Below, one piece after another: positions 34,260 through 43,887 of a DNA stretch of 64,000 bases (the first letter of the stretch is position 1; each line of letters starts with the position of its first letter). The stretch is from assembly GCF_964204645.1 (NCBI RefSeq), contig NC_134034.1, forward strand, positions 4,560,072-4,624,071, written 5' to 3'. A model generated the notes under the pieces. The model worked only from the letters and a program-made list of their open reading frames with translations. It was not told the origin of the DNA and did not search any database. The position numbers and the translations under genes are program-made. This DNA comes from Tubulanus polymorphus (taxonomy: Eukaryota > Nemertea > Palaeonemertea > Tubulaniformes > Tubulanidae).

Positions 34260-34620
34260 ATATAAAAATTCCTCTGTAAACTGGTTAAACTCAACACCTG
34301 ATTTCCCCTCATCAATTTTAGTCGATCAACTTGTATTCACAATTGTCTTAAATTTAAGTGCCCCCTAGTTTGTCTCTTAACTGCTTCTCTTTAATCTGTT
34401 TTAGCGTGTAACTGTTTCTACGTTAATTTTCCTTTAGTTAGTATCATCTCTGATTACTTGAATTAGTCTCTTTGTCTCTGGATTGTATATATCTCTCATA
34501 ATTTCTGTATTATTCATTATTTCTGAAGATGACTATTAGGACATAGACGAAACGTTGAATAAACTACTAACATTTTTGGACTTTTTCGTTATCATTGTGC
34601 GATTCTCTCTACATCGCTTC
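34260..34620 (+). mobile_element. Penelope-like tail fragment with hammerhead-like core
   Basis: T-rich stretch with ccccctagtttgtctc and later CTGAAGA (34523-34529) ... GAAAC (34549-34553) followed by GTTGAATAAACT. Core spacing and the GAAACGTT signature match the ribozyme-bearing tails of Penelope-like elements, as at 63.6-63.95 kb, where the same cccctagtttg words occur. The stem II pairing is imperfect, so it is probably a decayed copy within the transposon. Confidence 0.4.
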
Positions 34621-34674
34621 AGACGGATATAGTGTTTTATCAATCGTGATATCGGTTCTTTCTGCTGTATTAAA

Positions 34675-35290
34675 ATGGCAACGGTTGTCAACGAAATTAT
34701 AAATGATGACGATTTTGACGATCTATTCTTTGATAGTGACGAATTGGTTCAGATCGATACGGAAATATTACGGGAATCCGCTGGATCAGGATCAACTAAT
34801 TCGGCCGATTCTAGTGAGTGTTATTCCTTTTGAATCAATGAAATATCGGAATAGTTTCCACCTAATTGCAGGCACTTTATTCTTTCCTTTTCTTTTTCAT
34901 ATAGGTACTTCTCAGGCTCAGCTGACCAGAGACTGCGAACTGAACACGAGAAAACACACATACAGGTATTTTTTAAAATTTATTTTTATAATCAATACAA
35001 TCCTTTTAGGTTATAAAATAATAAACGAATACAGAAAATAATATATAAACATAATATAAAAAATCCAGATAAGTACATGTTAAAATAATAATCATTATTA
35101 TTATCTTCGCAGGAACACTATATATTTGGAAAAGGCTATGACTGAAGTGATTAACCATCGAGTATTTAAATTCAGTTCAAATGGAATGGCAGCAGTACAT
35201 TATGGAAAATCGATCGATAAAATTTTGACTACAAATACGTCGCCGTCCAGACTTGGAATTAACCAGTGGTTTACATGTCCATTGTTTTAA
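34675..35290 (+). CDS. Three-exon gene inside the transposon, unknown
   Basis: ATG at 34675 opens an acidic exon (MATVVNEIINDDDFDDLFFD...) ending at a GTGAGTG donor near 34815. A second exon lies between ...ATATAG (34905) and CAGGTATTTTT (34964), reading TSQAQLTRDCELNTRKHTYR. A third starts after TTCGCAG (35112) and runs to TAA at about 35290 with the piece HRVFKFSSNGMAAVHYGKSI. Phases agree across both junctions. It may be part of the transposon's own protein set; no family recognised. Confidence 0.4.
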
Positions 35291-35521
35291 TTTGATAGTC
35301 ACAGGGACAGTTTTTTTAACGTTTTTGTTCTTACGCCATTTTTGTAATTTGACACGACACATATTACAGATATATATCGGGTACTGTTCAGTATCATCAT
35401 CAAAATCAATGTTGAACAACTCCTTCACATGGCTTTTGAAATTATTTTTATCGTTAGGACGACGATCCGGAGGTTTCGCATTTTTTCCACACAATCGACA
35501 AAGATCCATGACTAAAAACAA
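35177..35521 (-). CDS. Zinc-binding protein in the transposon
   Basis: Reads MDLCRLCGKNAKPPDRR from its second Met, then HVKELFNIDFDDD and YICNMCRVKLQKW: C-x2-C early and C-x2-C about 45 residues later, with a partly acidic stretch between. This is the pattern of treble-clef DNA-binding modules of the ZAD / RAG1-N-terminal kind used by some transposon proteins. It overlaps the third exon of the plus-strand gene tail to tail. Could be an N-terminal exon of a lost transposase. Confidence 0.4.
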   Translation of the reverse strand: MFLVMDLCRLCGKNAKPPDRRPNDKNNFKSHVKELFNIDFDDDTEQYPIYICNMCRVKLQKWRKNKNVKKTVPVTIKLKQWTCKPLVNSKSGRRRICSQNFIDRFSIMYCCHSI

Positions 35522-36182
35522 GAAAAGGTTAATTAAATGAGATTGCTGATGCTATTTAGGCAACTTGGATTATATGGGGGACAATAATTTGTAGGCCTAA
35601 TGTAAGCGTTATTAAGTAACATTATTATGTAGTAAATACACATTTTAAAGATCATACTTCGTGTATATGTTTGTGTCGTAACATAGCAACATGACGTCAG
35701 AAACGAAAGCTGCGCGAGTCTGGGCCGAAATATTTGACATCTTCAAGGCCCAAATAACGCTAAACCCGGAATCGGAACGAACTGGCAAAAACATATGTTT
35801 AACACATAAAAACAGACTTTAATCACAATATAAATACTTAATGTTCCGATACCGGGTTTCGGAGATATAGAAGAATAAAAATACATACCTTTTTGGACAA
35901 ATTTTACGAGAAATTGTTGAATTTCAGCCGATTTTCTAGAGAAAAATATGTGTATACACAGCCACTTCCACGTTGTTCAATGAGCTGCAGTGCGCATGCG
36001 TAGTATCGATCGCAGAACATTTATCGGGCTAAAACAGTATTGCGGGTTGTTCTGCGACCGAATCAAAGTTGATGTTGACTGGTGTTCAGCTGGTAACACA
36101 CACTCGATAAGCGTAGCTTACTGCTGTTGCGGTAACCTTTGATGTACGGGCTGAATTGAATAGCCTACATCCGGCAATTAAA

Positions 36183-36215
36183 AGCGTCCGTATTCCATCT
36201 CATCACACTTCCCTG
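36183..36215 (-). repeat. Transposon right terminal inverted repeat
   Basis: 33 bp, exact reverse complement of the left end, followed by the second CTTTATC. Confidence 0.95.
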
Positions 36216-36298
36216 CTTTATCTAATTTAACTATTGATTATTTAGAAAAACAAAAATATATTCCTCCCATATAAATGCGTAATTATTTTACTAAATAA

Positions 36299-36724
36299 AT
36301 GGCTTCTGCAATTATAACTATTATAGGATCGGCAATTGTTAACGCTTTGGCATTTACTGGTGGTGGTTATTTATTTAAACATATTAATAAAAATAGTTCA
36401 TTAGGAGAACAAAGAAGACATAACTTAGCATCAGAGAAATATAATAATAAAGCAGCAGAAGAATACAGAGAAAAACGACAAAACTATATGGATTATATCA
36501 ACAAGGAATTATATGATCAGAAGATTTCACATAGAGATTTTCAATCAGTTGATGATGCAATGAGTTTATATAACGCAGTAACAAATAAAGAAAAATTACA
36601 TCTATACAAACCTAAATTATCAGATTATTATACCCCAAGTAAAGAACAACAGAAATATGAAATAATATGGATTTTAGGTGGAACAGTTATTGTTATATTT
36701 GTAGCATATAAATTTACTAATTAG
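36299..36724 (+). CDS. Conserved Polinton membrane protein, 141 aa
   Basis: Intact. N-terminal hydrophobic segment (ASAIITIIGSAIVNALAFTG), basic middle part, conserved-looking stretch KPKLSDYYTPSKEQQKYE, and a C-terminal membrane segment (IIWILGGTVIVIFVAY). I recall proteins with the same LSDFY-x-PS-x-x-Q signature next to other invertebrate Polintons; their function is unknown. E2 copy (58012-58441) has one stop. Starts at CTAAATAAATG. Confidence 0.7.
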   Translation: MASAIITIIGSAIVNALAFTGGGYLFKHINKNSSLGEQRRHNLASEKYNNKAAEEYREKRQNYMDYINKELYDQKISHRDFQSVDDAMSLYNAVTNKEKLHLYKPKLSDYYTPSKEQQKYEIIWILGGTVIVIFVAYKFTN

Positions 36725-36725
36725 T

Positions 36726-36746
36726 AATTTTTTTGCTTAATAAATG
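36726..36746 (+). promoter_or_regulatory. Start motif AATTTTTTT-TAATAAATG
   Basis: AATTTTTTTGCTTAATAAATG ending in the start codon of the next gene. Confidence 0.6.
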
Positions 36747-37159
36747 GAAGATAAAGTTGACAATATTGATATTATTCCTCATGATATAAATAAAACTAAT
36801 TAAAAACATATTTAGAAAAACAAATATTAGAATTTGAAAGTGAAAAATATTTAAAAAGTTAAATTATATATTATCTTATTATCAGTGGTTCGGTTACAAT
36901 TAGTTCTGTAATAACATTTCTAGCAATATTCAGTCCATTTACACCTTTAGCTATATCAATTGGCGTGTTAGGATTAAGTTCAAGTGTTTTAACCGGTATA
37001 AGTTCAAAATTAAATATAAAAAGTAATAAAGAAAAAATTAAAACTAATATAAAAGAAATTAATAAATTAAAGAACACACCAGATTATATCATAAGTTTAA
37101 ATGGTCATATAACAGTTGAAGAACAAGATAAATTATTAAAAGAATTAATAAATTATTAA
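36744..37159 (+). pseudogene. Two-helix membrane protein, frameshifted
   Basis: Counterpart of the intact 144-aa E2 protein at 57559-57993. Here a base is missing near 36800 (stop soon after HDINKTN) and a few bases are missing near 36855; the C-terminal half (36965-37159) is open and carries GVLGLSSSVLTGISSKLNIK. The E2 protein shows two hydrophobic segments followed by a Lys-rich tail. Function unknown. Confidence 0.75.
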
Positions 37160-37178
37160 TTTTTTAATTATATAAATG
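37158..37178 (+). promoter_or_regulatory. Start motif AATTTTTT-TATAAATG
   Basis: AATTTTTTAATTATATAAATG, including the start codon. Confidence 0.6.
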
Positions 37179-38565
37179 GTAGATAGTTTTCCAAAAGCTT
37201 TCCAATATAATAAATCAATTAAATATAATATTCCAGCAATAGATTTTAATAAAGATATTACATATAGAAATGAAGTTTTAGATTCATTAACTAATTTAGA
37301 AATTTATGTCACTGAAACTAATAATTTTAATGCAAAGATGGAAAATATATTTCATGTATATTTAATTGATTTTAAAAAATTGAAAGATGAAAAACAATGG
37401 TTATTAAAATCTAATATGAAGTATTGGCAGAACCAATTAAATTTTGCTGTTTATTGTGCAACAACAGGTTGTGGAATTAGTTGGAATGATCATTTGAATA
37501 ATTCTAAATATAAATTAATTCAAAGTTTATTTAGATTTCATACATACTTTCAAATCAGAATAATATTAAATGAATTAGAGTGCGCTTTACCAGGATCTAG
37601 GTATTTTAAGGAATTAGATAATAATATTAATTAATCAAAGTTTTATAAAATTTGTAATGAATTTAATATAGATATAAATAATTCTGATTTTAGAACAAAA
37701 ATTGGAACAATAAGATCACTTCCTTGCCCTAAAAAGATTGCAGAATATTGTGCACTTCCCATACCATCTAATAGTTTTTATAATATCTATAATAATAAAT
37801 GAGGTTATGGTAAAATAGAAACTAAGGATTTAGAAACATTAAATTTCAATAAATTACCGAAATTTTATGATCAATTAAAACAAGAAAACAATAATGGTTG
37901 GGTTTATTTTATTTTAGAAAATAATGAAGGTTTTACAAAATCAGGTATAGACAGAATAAATCAATCTATTAGAACTTATTTGATAAGTATTCTAGGTGCA
38001 CAAGTTGAAACAAGATCACCGATAATTGGAAATTTGAATACATCATTCGATACACAAAAACAATTTAAAGTTTTATTTGAAGATTCAATTCATAATGATA
38101 AAAATAGATCGATTCCAGAAAACATTGTAAGATATCAAAATTATTTAGATAAATCAGATATTAGATTAAATTATTGTATAGGCACTAATCTATTAATAAT
38201 TTCTAATGATTTAGTATTAAAGATGGGAAATATAATTGGTTATAATAATCTAATTAAAACTGCAACAATAAATAATTCATTTGGATTAAATGATATAAAT
38301 AAAAAAGATAATTACTGCTCCAAAATTAATGGAAGGTGAAAAAAATAAAAAACATATTCAATCAACAGAAACTAAAACTTAGAATATTAAATTGGATAAT
38401 GATTCCAAAATAAAAGATTACAATACTACAGAAAATATTAAAACTGATAATATTCAACATGATATAATTAAAACTGATAATGATAATAAATCCCATGAAA
38501 ATACTAAATTAGCTTTAACTTGTATAGGAATTGTTATAGGTGGAATATTATATTTTAAATTTTAA
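37176..38565 (+). pseudogene. Conserved Polinton protein (434-aa family), broken
   Basis: Homolog of the intact E2 protein at 56238-57542. N-terminal 152 codons open with MKYWQNQLNFAVYCATTGCG, RFHTYFQIRIILNELE; TAA at about 37632, TGA at about 37801 and frame loss near 38308 follow. The stretch LGAQVETRSPIIGN ... NIVRYQNYLDKSDIRLNYCI is well kept. The middle (37680-37900) is very different from E2, as if diversified or recombined. The E2 copy ends in a single membrane anchor. Function unknown; widely seen beside Polinton capsid genes. Confidence 0.7.
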
Positions 38566-38584
38566 TTTTTCTATTATATAAATG
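38564..38584 (+). promoter_or_regulatory. Start motif AATTTTT-TATAAATG
   Basis: AATTTTTCTATTATATAAATG with the start codon. Confidence 0.6.
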
Positions 38585-40030
38585 GATGTAGAAGGTGGAG
38601 AAGATATTGGAATGGATAATTTTGATGAACCTGGTATAAGTGATGAACAACCACCTGATTTTGATGAAACAAGTTTCAGTAACGAAAATGAAACAGCATA
38701 TAATTCTAATTTAAATACAACTGCATATATTGATAAAACACGTTCAAAGATAAATACTGAAAATGAAGTTACAGAAATAACAAAAAAAGAATTAGAATAT
38801 GACGAATTAACTGATGATTTCAAACCAATATTAGAAAAATCTGGATTCAATATAACAAATAAAGGTGTAAATTATTTAGTAAAAGATTTGAAATATTTAA
38901 ATGGTGATTCTTATTGGCATTTGAAAGATGACTATTATTTTAAGATTTCTTCTAATAAAAGTCTTGATAAAATAATAACAAAATCAACTTTTATTAAATT
39001 AGAACAATCTAGAATTAAGAAAATCAATAATGATGTTATAACTGATGTTACAGAACAAGAGATAAATCAAAGTAGAAGAGAATTTAATCGAAGAAATAAA
39101 GATTTTTTGAAGATAATTAGTGAAAATTTAGAGCCAGAAACAATTCCTAAAGAAGATATAACTTCCAAAACTAGTAGACCTAATTCAAGAGAAGTTCAAA
39201 CTGAAAAACTTTTACCGAAGGGATTACTTGATGCAACAGATCAACAATTAGAAGATTTAGATATATTTTCTGGTAAAGCAATAAGAGAAATTGAAAGTAT
39301 AAGACATGCATCTGATAAAATTGCGCATGAAAAAGAAATAAGAGATATTAAAATTAGATTTTTAGAAAAAGAATTAACTGATAAAAATAAAGAAATAGAA
39401 AAAATAAAATTAGATAGAGATAATAAAGTTATTGAAGAAAATGAATTTAGAAAAAGAAATGCGTATTTAGAAAAAGAAAAAGATGATTTAGAATATAACA
39501 TAGAATTACAAAAAGAAGAAATTAAATTATTATTAAAATCATATGATTATAATATTAGTAGATTAAAAGATGTTTTTAAAAGATATCTAATAAAACCAGA
39601 TTCTAAAATATCATTGAAAGATAGAATAAAATTATTATTTAAGTTTGAAGGAATAACAATTCTTTCAATTCTAACAGCTGTAACTATGTTATTTACAACA
39701 ATTGGTTTAGCAATATCAAATGCTTTGAAATCTACTCCTACTCCCAATAAAGCGGATAAACCTCCAGATAATAATTCTATACAAGATAAAGTTAAAGATG
39801 GTTTAAAGAAATTAGCAAAATATTTATGGGAACTATCTAAAAAATCTGCTGCAGCTTTACCAGGAATTATTGCATCAATTGTTGGTTTTATATTGAAATC
39901 TGCTGGGAATATTCTTAAATTTGCTGCTGAACATATTATTTTATTTTTAATTACAGTTCTAAGTGCAATTATATTTTGGTTAGTGAATATGATATCAAAA
40001 AGATATCAAGAAAAAAATAATAAAAAATAA
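38582..40030 (+). CDS. Coiled-coil membrane protein of Polinton type, 482 aa
   Basis: Intact. Acidic N-terminal region (residues 1-60), a central charged part, a long coiled coil (about residues 230-320, repeated Lys/Glu heptads such as EKEIRDIKIRFLEKELTDKN), a hydrophobic segment ITILSILTAVTMLFTTIGLA (about 355-375), a Pro-rich loop, and a C-terminal pair of hydrophobic helices around AAALPGIIASIVGFILKSAG and HIILFLITVLSAIIFWLV. The ALPGIIxSIV block is a signature I know from invertebrate Polintons. Likely an internal membrane or tail-like structural protein; role not established. E2 copy is broken. Confidence 0.75.
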   Translation: MDVEGGEDIGMDNFDEPGISDEQPPDFDETSFSNENETAYNSNLNTTAYIDKTRSKINTENEVTEITKKELEYDELTDDFKPILEKSGFNITNKGVNYLVKDLKYLNGDSYWHLKDDYYFKISSNKSLDKIITKSTFIKLEQSRIKKINNDVITDVTEQEINQSRREFNRRNKDFLKIISENLEPETIPKEDITSKTSRPNSREVQTEKLLPKGLLDATDQQLEDLDIFSGKAIREIESIRHASDKIAHEKEIRDIKIRFLEKELTDKNKEIEKIKLDRDNKVIEENEFRKRNAYLEKEKDDLEYNIELQKEEIKLLLKSYDYNISRLKDVFKRYLIKPDSKISLKDRIKLLFKFEGITILSILTAVTMLFTTIGLAISNALKSTPTPNKADKPPDNNSIQDKVKDGLKKLAKYLWELSKKSAAALPGIIASIVGFILKSAGNILKFAAEHIILFLITVLSAIIFWLVNMISKRYQEKNNKK

Positions 40031-40035
40031 ATAAT

Positions 40036-40057
40036 TAATTTTTTTGTTAAATAAACG
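40036..40057 (+). promoter_or_regulatory. Start motif with mutated start codon (TAAACG)
   Basis: AATTTTTTTGTTAAATAAACG; E2 has AAATAAATG at the same place. The start ATG of the capsid gene is ACG here. Confidence 0.7.
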
Positions 40058-41301
40058 AGTGGGAGTTATATAAGTCCTTCTAAGATTTCTAGAATATCTA
40101 ATGCTATTAAAGCAGAAAGATCACATCATATAATTACTCATTACCCTTCAAATATTAATCCCGATGAAACTTTATACGTTAGAATCCCTCGATTAACACA
40201 AAATACTTTTTATGTCCCAAATAGTATTTATTTATCAGCTGATATAAAAGTAATTGGTCATGATAATAATTATGTTGTTGATAATGTTGGGAGATATTTG
40301 ATTAAAAAATTAACTATAAAGATTGGTCCAGAAACAGTTTTCTCATCATTGATTATAATTTATTTATGCATTATAAAGATTTATGGTTAACTAAAGAAAA
40401 TAGAAATAATATGATATTTCAGGGTATTCAATCGGAAAACCATAATAAATTAAGATCTGAAGCCAATAATGCAGTAGTAACTAATGCTGTAGATAATTTG
40501 ATTAAAAAGATTTATCGAAGCAAATATAAAATTCCATTAGACTTTGAATTGATAAATAATAATGCACCTTTATATAAATACGCAATTCAAGAAGATATTA
40601 TATTTGAGATAACATTTGCTCCTGTAAATGAAATTGTATTATCTAGCGTTGTTAAAGATATGGGTTATAAATTATCAAATATATGTTTAGAATATGACAC
40701 AGTAACTAATGAAAATATTGCTAGCACAATTCAAACTCAATACAATCAAGGAGTTTCATTATTATATGATTATATTGATAAATTTAAAACTGTAACTATT
40801 AATGCAAATGATGAAATAATTAATGAGAATATTAACTTCCCAAGAAGATCTATTAAAGGTATATTAATATTTTTTACCATTGCAACATATTCTAATGGCG
40901 CAATAAAGGTAGATAATTATTATAATCCTGAAATAACAAAAGTAGAAATAACTATCGAAGGAATAGCAAATAAAATATTTTGTCAAGGAATGAGAATGAT
41001 TGATCAGTGGCCAGAAATTAGAAAACATTTTATGAATGAAAAAATAAAATCATTTGAAAATTGTAATATTAATCAAATTGATTATTATACCGGTAATAAA
41101 TATGCATTATGGTTAGATTTTAGAAGAACAGAGGATAATTCATTGCATGGTTCTGGGAAAAAACTACAGAACACTAAAGATGGAATACAATTATTTATGA
41201 AAAAGAAAAAAGGAAGCTTAAATTTCAAAATGCATATTTATATTATATCTGATGCGCAATTAAATATTGTAAATTCACAATTAGATAGTATTCAATATTA
41301 G
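40055..41301 (+). pseudogene. Major capsid protein candidate (double jelly-roll), broken
   Basis: About 415 residues in the order known for the Polinton/adintovirus hexon-like protein: SKISRISNAIKAERSHHI, DETLYVRIPRLTQNTFYVP, MHYKDLWLTKENRNNMIFQG, ENINFPRRSIKGILIFFTIA, EITKVEITIEGIANKIFCQG, KYALWLDFRRTEDNSLHGSG. Strand-rich with two similar halves, fitting two jelly rolls. Start codon is ACG and a base is missing near 40345, so the open part begins at 40366. E2 copy (53626-54894) is broken at other positions. Identity as major capsid protein rests on recalled family resemblance and gene position, not on a structure search. Confidence 0.6.
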
Positions 41302-41331
41302 AAATATAAAGTTAATATTAAGGATATATAA

Positions 41332-42459
41332 ATGGGAGGTAAAAAAACTCCTAATACTAAAGAACAATATTTAAGAAATTTATATTACAACCCTGAGAGT
41401 TCGGTTGCTTATTCTTCTACTAAAAATATATGGCGTCAAGTAAAACAAGATAAATTAGATAAGATAATTCCACACAATTTAGTTAAATATAAAGATATAA
41501 ATGAATTTATGTTAGAACAACCAACATACACAACACATAAAAAAATTGTTAGAACATATAAAACTCGTAAAACTATGGTAAGTTATGTAGATCAACAGTG
41601 GCAAGGAGATTTAATTGATATGAAAAATGTTAAGAAAGATAATGATGATTATTGGTGGTTATTGAATATATTTGATATTTTTAGTCGTTATGTATGGAGT
41701 TTCCCACTTTATAGAAAAGATGCTGTACAAACATCAAATGTTTTAAGAAAATTTCTTTCGGATGATAAACTAAAACCAGAAAAAATACAATTTGATGATG
41801 GAAAAGAGTTTGATAATTCACTTGTTCATGAACTCTTAGATAATCATAATATTAATTATTTTTCAACAAAATCGGATAAAAAAGCAGCAGTTGTTGAACG
41901 ATTTAATAGAACATTAAGAACAAGAATGTGGAAATATTTTACAGCAAATAATACTTTTAAATGGATTGATGTTTTACCAAAATTGATAGAAGGATATAAT
42001 AATTCTTATCATTCTTCTATTGGAATGAAACCTATTGATGCTAGAAAACCTGAAAATGCTGAAATTGTTTGGAATAATTTATATGGAGCATTTCTTGTAG
42101 ATGATTTTGGTGAACGTAAATTTAAAGTTGGTCAAAATGTTAGAATTTCTAAGTATAAAAAGATATTTGACAAAGGATACGATCGAAATTTTACTAGGGA
42201 AATATATAAAATAAAAAAGGTAATAACAACAAAACCATATGTCTATAAATTAGAAGATTTAGATGGTGAAGAAGTTGATGGTTACTTTTACGAAGAAGAA
42301 TTAAGTTTAACTACTGAAAATCTAGAACAAGAATATAAAATTGAAAAAGTATTAAAAACAAAAACTATTAAAAGAAAAAAATATTCTTTAGTAAAATGGG
42401 TTGGATGGCCAGATAAATTCAATGAATGGATATTATCAAGTAAAATTAAAACTATATAA
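41332..42459 (+). CDS. int: Retroviral-type integrase with chromodomain
   Basis: Intact, 375 aa; starts at GATATATAAATG. Catalytic core: D in WQGDLIDMKN, D in IQFDDGKEF and E in VVERFNRT, with about 33 residues between the last two; a linker and an SH3-like part (VGQNVRISKYK) follow, then a C-terminal chromodomain (YKIEKVLKTK...YSLVKWVGWPDKFNEW). It inserts the element into the genome; the chromodomain may bind modified histones and steer insertion. The TAA stop forms part of the TATAAATG of the next gene. The only clearly intact enzyme of the insertion step in this window. Confidence 0.9.
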   Translation: MGGKKTPNTKEQYLRNLYYNPESSVAYSSTKNIWRQVKQDKLDKIIPHNLVKYKDINEFMLEQPTYTTHKKIVRTYKTRKTMVSYVDQQWQGDLIDMKNVKKDNDDYWWLLNIFDIFSRYVWSFPLYRKDAVQTSNVLRKFLSDDKLKPEKIQFDDGKEFDNSLVHELLDNHNINYFSTKSDKKAAVVERFNRTLRTRMWKYFTANNTFKWIDVLPKLIEGYNNSYHSSIGMKPIDARKPENAEIVWNNLYGAFLVDDFGERKFKVGQNVRISKYKKIFDKGYDRNFTREIYKIKKVITTKPYVYKLEDLDGEEVDGYFYEEELSLTTENLEQEYKIEKVLKTKTIKRKKYSLVKWVGWPDKFNEWILSSKIKTI

Positions 42460-43068
42460 ATGAATAAGGAATTATTTATATTTGAGCCTCATAATATGTT
42501 AATATCTGGTGTAACAAATTGTGGAAAAACTTATTTTATATTAAATTTATTAGAAACTGTTTATGAAAACTATTTTGATAATATAGTATTATTTTGTCCA
42601 ACATATGAATTTAATCAAACTTATGATAGAAATATTACTAGAAATAATAAATTTATTATATTAGATCCTAAAACAGTAAAAGAAAATTTAGATAATTGTA
42701 TTAAAATAGCAATTGATATTTATAAAGGATCAAATACATTATTCATTATAGATGATTGTGCTAATCTACATGATTCAAAAGTTAGAGAAAGTGAGTTATG
42801 TTATTTAGCTTTCGCTGGGAGACATTTCGGGATAACAACATGGGTTTTAAATCAAAAATATAATTCAATTGTTAAAGACTTTAGAGAAAACATTAGATTT
42901 CTAGTTTTATTCTACAACAAAGATAGAAAATCGATGAAAAATGCACTTGAGGAAAATGATATCATTCCACGTGATTTACATAATGAATATATGGATAAGT
43001 TGAAAAATATTAAAAGATCAAAATTACTATTTAGATTACAACTCCCATTTAAATATGAATTTATTTAA
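42460..43068 (+). CDS. Packaging ATPase (FtsK/HerA-A32 type)
   Basis: Intact, 202 aa, starting directly after the integrase stop. Walker A GVTNCGKT (about residues 17-24), Walker B TLFIIDDC (about 97-104), sensor-like TTWVLNQKYN, and LVLFYNKDRKSM. This is the genome-packaging motor of Polintons, adintoviruses and related large DNA viruses. In E2 the same gene has Asp for the first Gly of Walker A and is frameshifted. Confidence 0.85.
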   Translation: MNKELFIFEPHNMLISGVTNCGKTYFILNLLETVYENYFDNIVLFCPTYEFNQTYDRNITRNNKFIILDPKTVKENLDNCIKIAIDIYKGSNTLFIIDDCANLHDSKVRESELCYLAFAGRHFGITTWVLNQKYNSIVKDFRENIRFLVLFYNKDRKSMKNALEENDIIPRDLHNEYMDKLKNIKRSKLLFRLQLPFKYEFI

Positions 43069-43333
43069 ATTCAATTAGTTTGTTAATCTAGTTGAATTCT
43101 AGTTATTGGTAGTTGTAACAAAAATCAAATAGATTTAACAATATTTTAACTAGCTTGTTAATCTAGTTTAATTCTAGTTACATTCTAGTTGAATTCTAGT
43201 TGTTAGTAGTTGAAACAAAAATCAACTAGAATGTAACAAGAAATAAACAAAAACAACAATATTTCAACTAGCTTGTTAATCTAGTTGAATTCTAGTTACA
43301 TTCTAGTTGAATTCTAGTTGCAACATCACAACT
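43069..43333. repeat. CTAGTTGAATT-type repeats between genes
   Basis: Repeated words ctagttgaattctagtt and (inverse) aactaga, about a dozen, including palindromic gaattc/ctag centres. The equivalent region in E2 (51597-51887) has the same words. Non-coding; lies downstream of the ATPase and upstream of the next start motif. Confidence 0.7.
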
Positions 43334-43352
43334 AATTTTTTTGTTATAAATG
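43334..43352 (+). promoter_or_regulatory. Start motif AATTTTTTTG-TTATAAATG
   Basis: AATTTTTTTGTTATAAATG, including the start codon. Confidence 0.6.
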
Positions 43353-43887
43353 GTAGGTGAAAAGAAAATAAAATCTAAAAATGGTGATGTTCCAATTGAA
43401 AAAACTTTAAATGATTTAGGAATAACAGAAAACAAATTAATTCCAGATGATGGTGCTTTTAATAATGTTACAACAAATAATAATTATGAATATTATCTTT
43501 ATTGTAAACATCAATTAGAAATATTAATAGCATCTGGAAAATTTAAAAATTTTGTCGGTAAAAATTTAACTTATAATGAATTAGATACAATGAAATCAGA
43601 TGAAATTATTAGATTATTTAAGATTTATGAAGCCAGCTAGAATTAATGACGCGATATCAGAAAATGTAGTAAAAGGTTATAGTAAATTATGTAATTATAT
43701 ACTACCAATTGAAGATGAAAATAGATTATATTCAGATTTAAAAAATGATTATTTAGTTATGACTGAATTAAATAAATGGATTGGATATTTATCATTTCAA
43801 TTAGGCGGATTTATGACATTATTATCAACTGGGGTTATAACATTTTCAAATATTGAAAGTAAAAATATTTCTATAATAAATGAGTGA
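43350..43887 (+). pseudogene. Small Polinton protein, frameshifted
   Basis: First part 43350-43640 (MVGEKKIKSKNGDVPIEKTL ... SDEIIRLFKIYEA), then a shift around 43628-43640 where GAAGCCAGCTAGAA looks like a 4-nt gain, then 43640-43887 (SKLCNYILPIEDENRLYSDL, GYLSFQLGGFMTLLSTGVIT) with a C-terminal hydrophobic stretch. The two halves correspond to one protein of about 180 residues in related elements (recalled). Function unknown. Its end overlaps the next gene's start by 8 nt. Confidence 0.6.

Larger units (their letters stand above)
34057..36215. mobile_element. Cut-and-paste DNA transposon, 2159 bp
   Basis: Perfect 33-bp terminal inverted repeats (34057-34089 and 36183-36215) starting CAGGGAAGTGTGATGAGATG, flanked by CTTTATC at 34050-34056 and 36216-36222, a 7-bp target duplication. 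It lies inside a reading frame that is continuous in E2, so the borders are certain. No DDE transposase is recognised; inside are a short intron-bearing gene on the plus strand, a zinc-binding frame on the minus strand and a fragment of another element. The CAGGG end recalls hAT and the 7-8 bp duplication hAT or P elements; superfamily unresolved. Confidence 0.9.
33887..36274 (+). pseudogene. Small membrane protein gene split by a DNA transposon
   Basis: Codes the first 57 residues of a 73-aa protein (MSDNKWIITGLYNGALLSVG...) at 33887-34056; the transposon 34057-36215 follows, then the last 16 residues (ending YLEKQKYIPPI) at 36223-36274. Its intact relative in E2 is at 58456-58677. Two hydrophobic stretches suggest a membrane protein. 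Function unknown; the position among capsid genes suggests a virion or assembly role. Confidence 0.8.
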
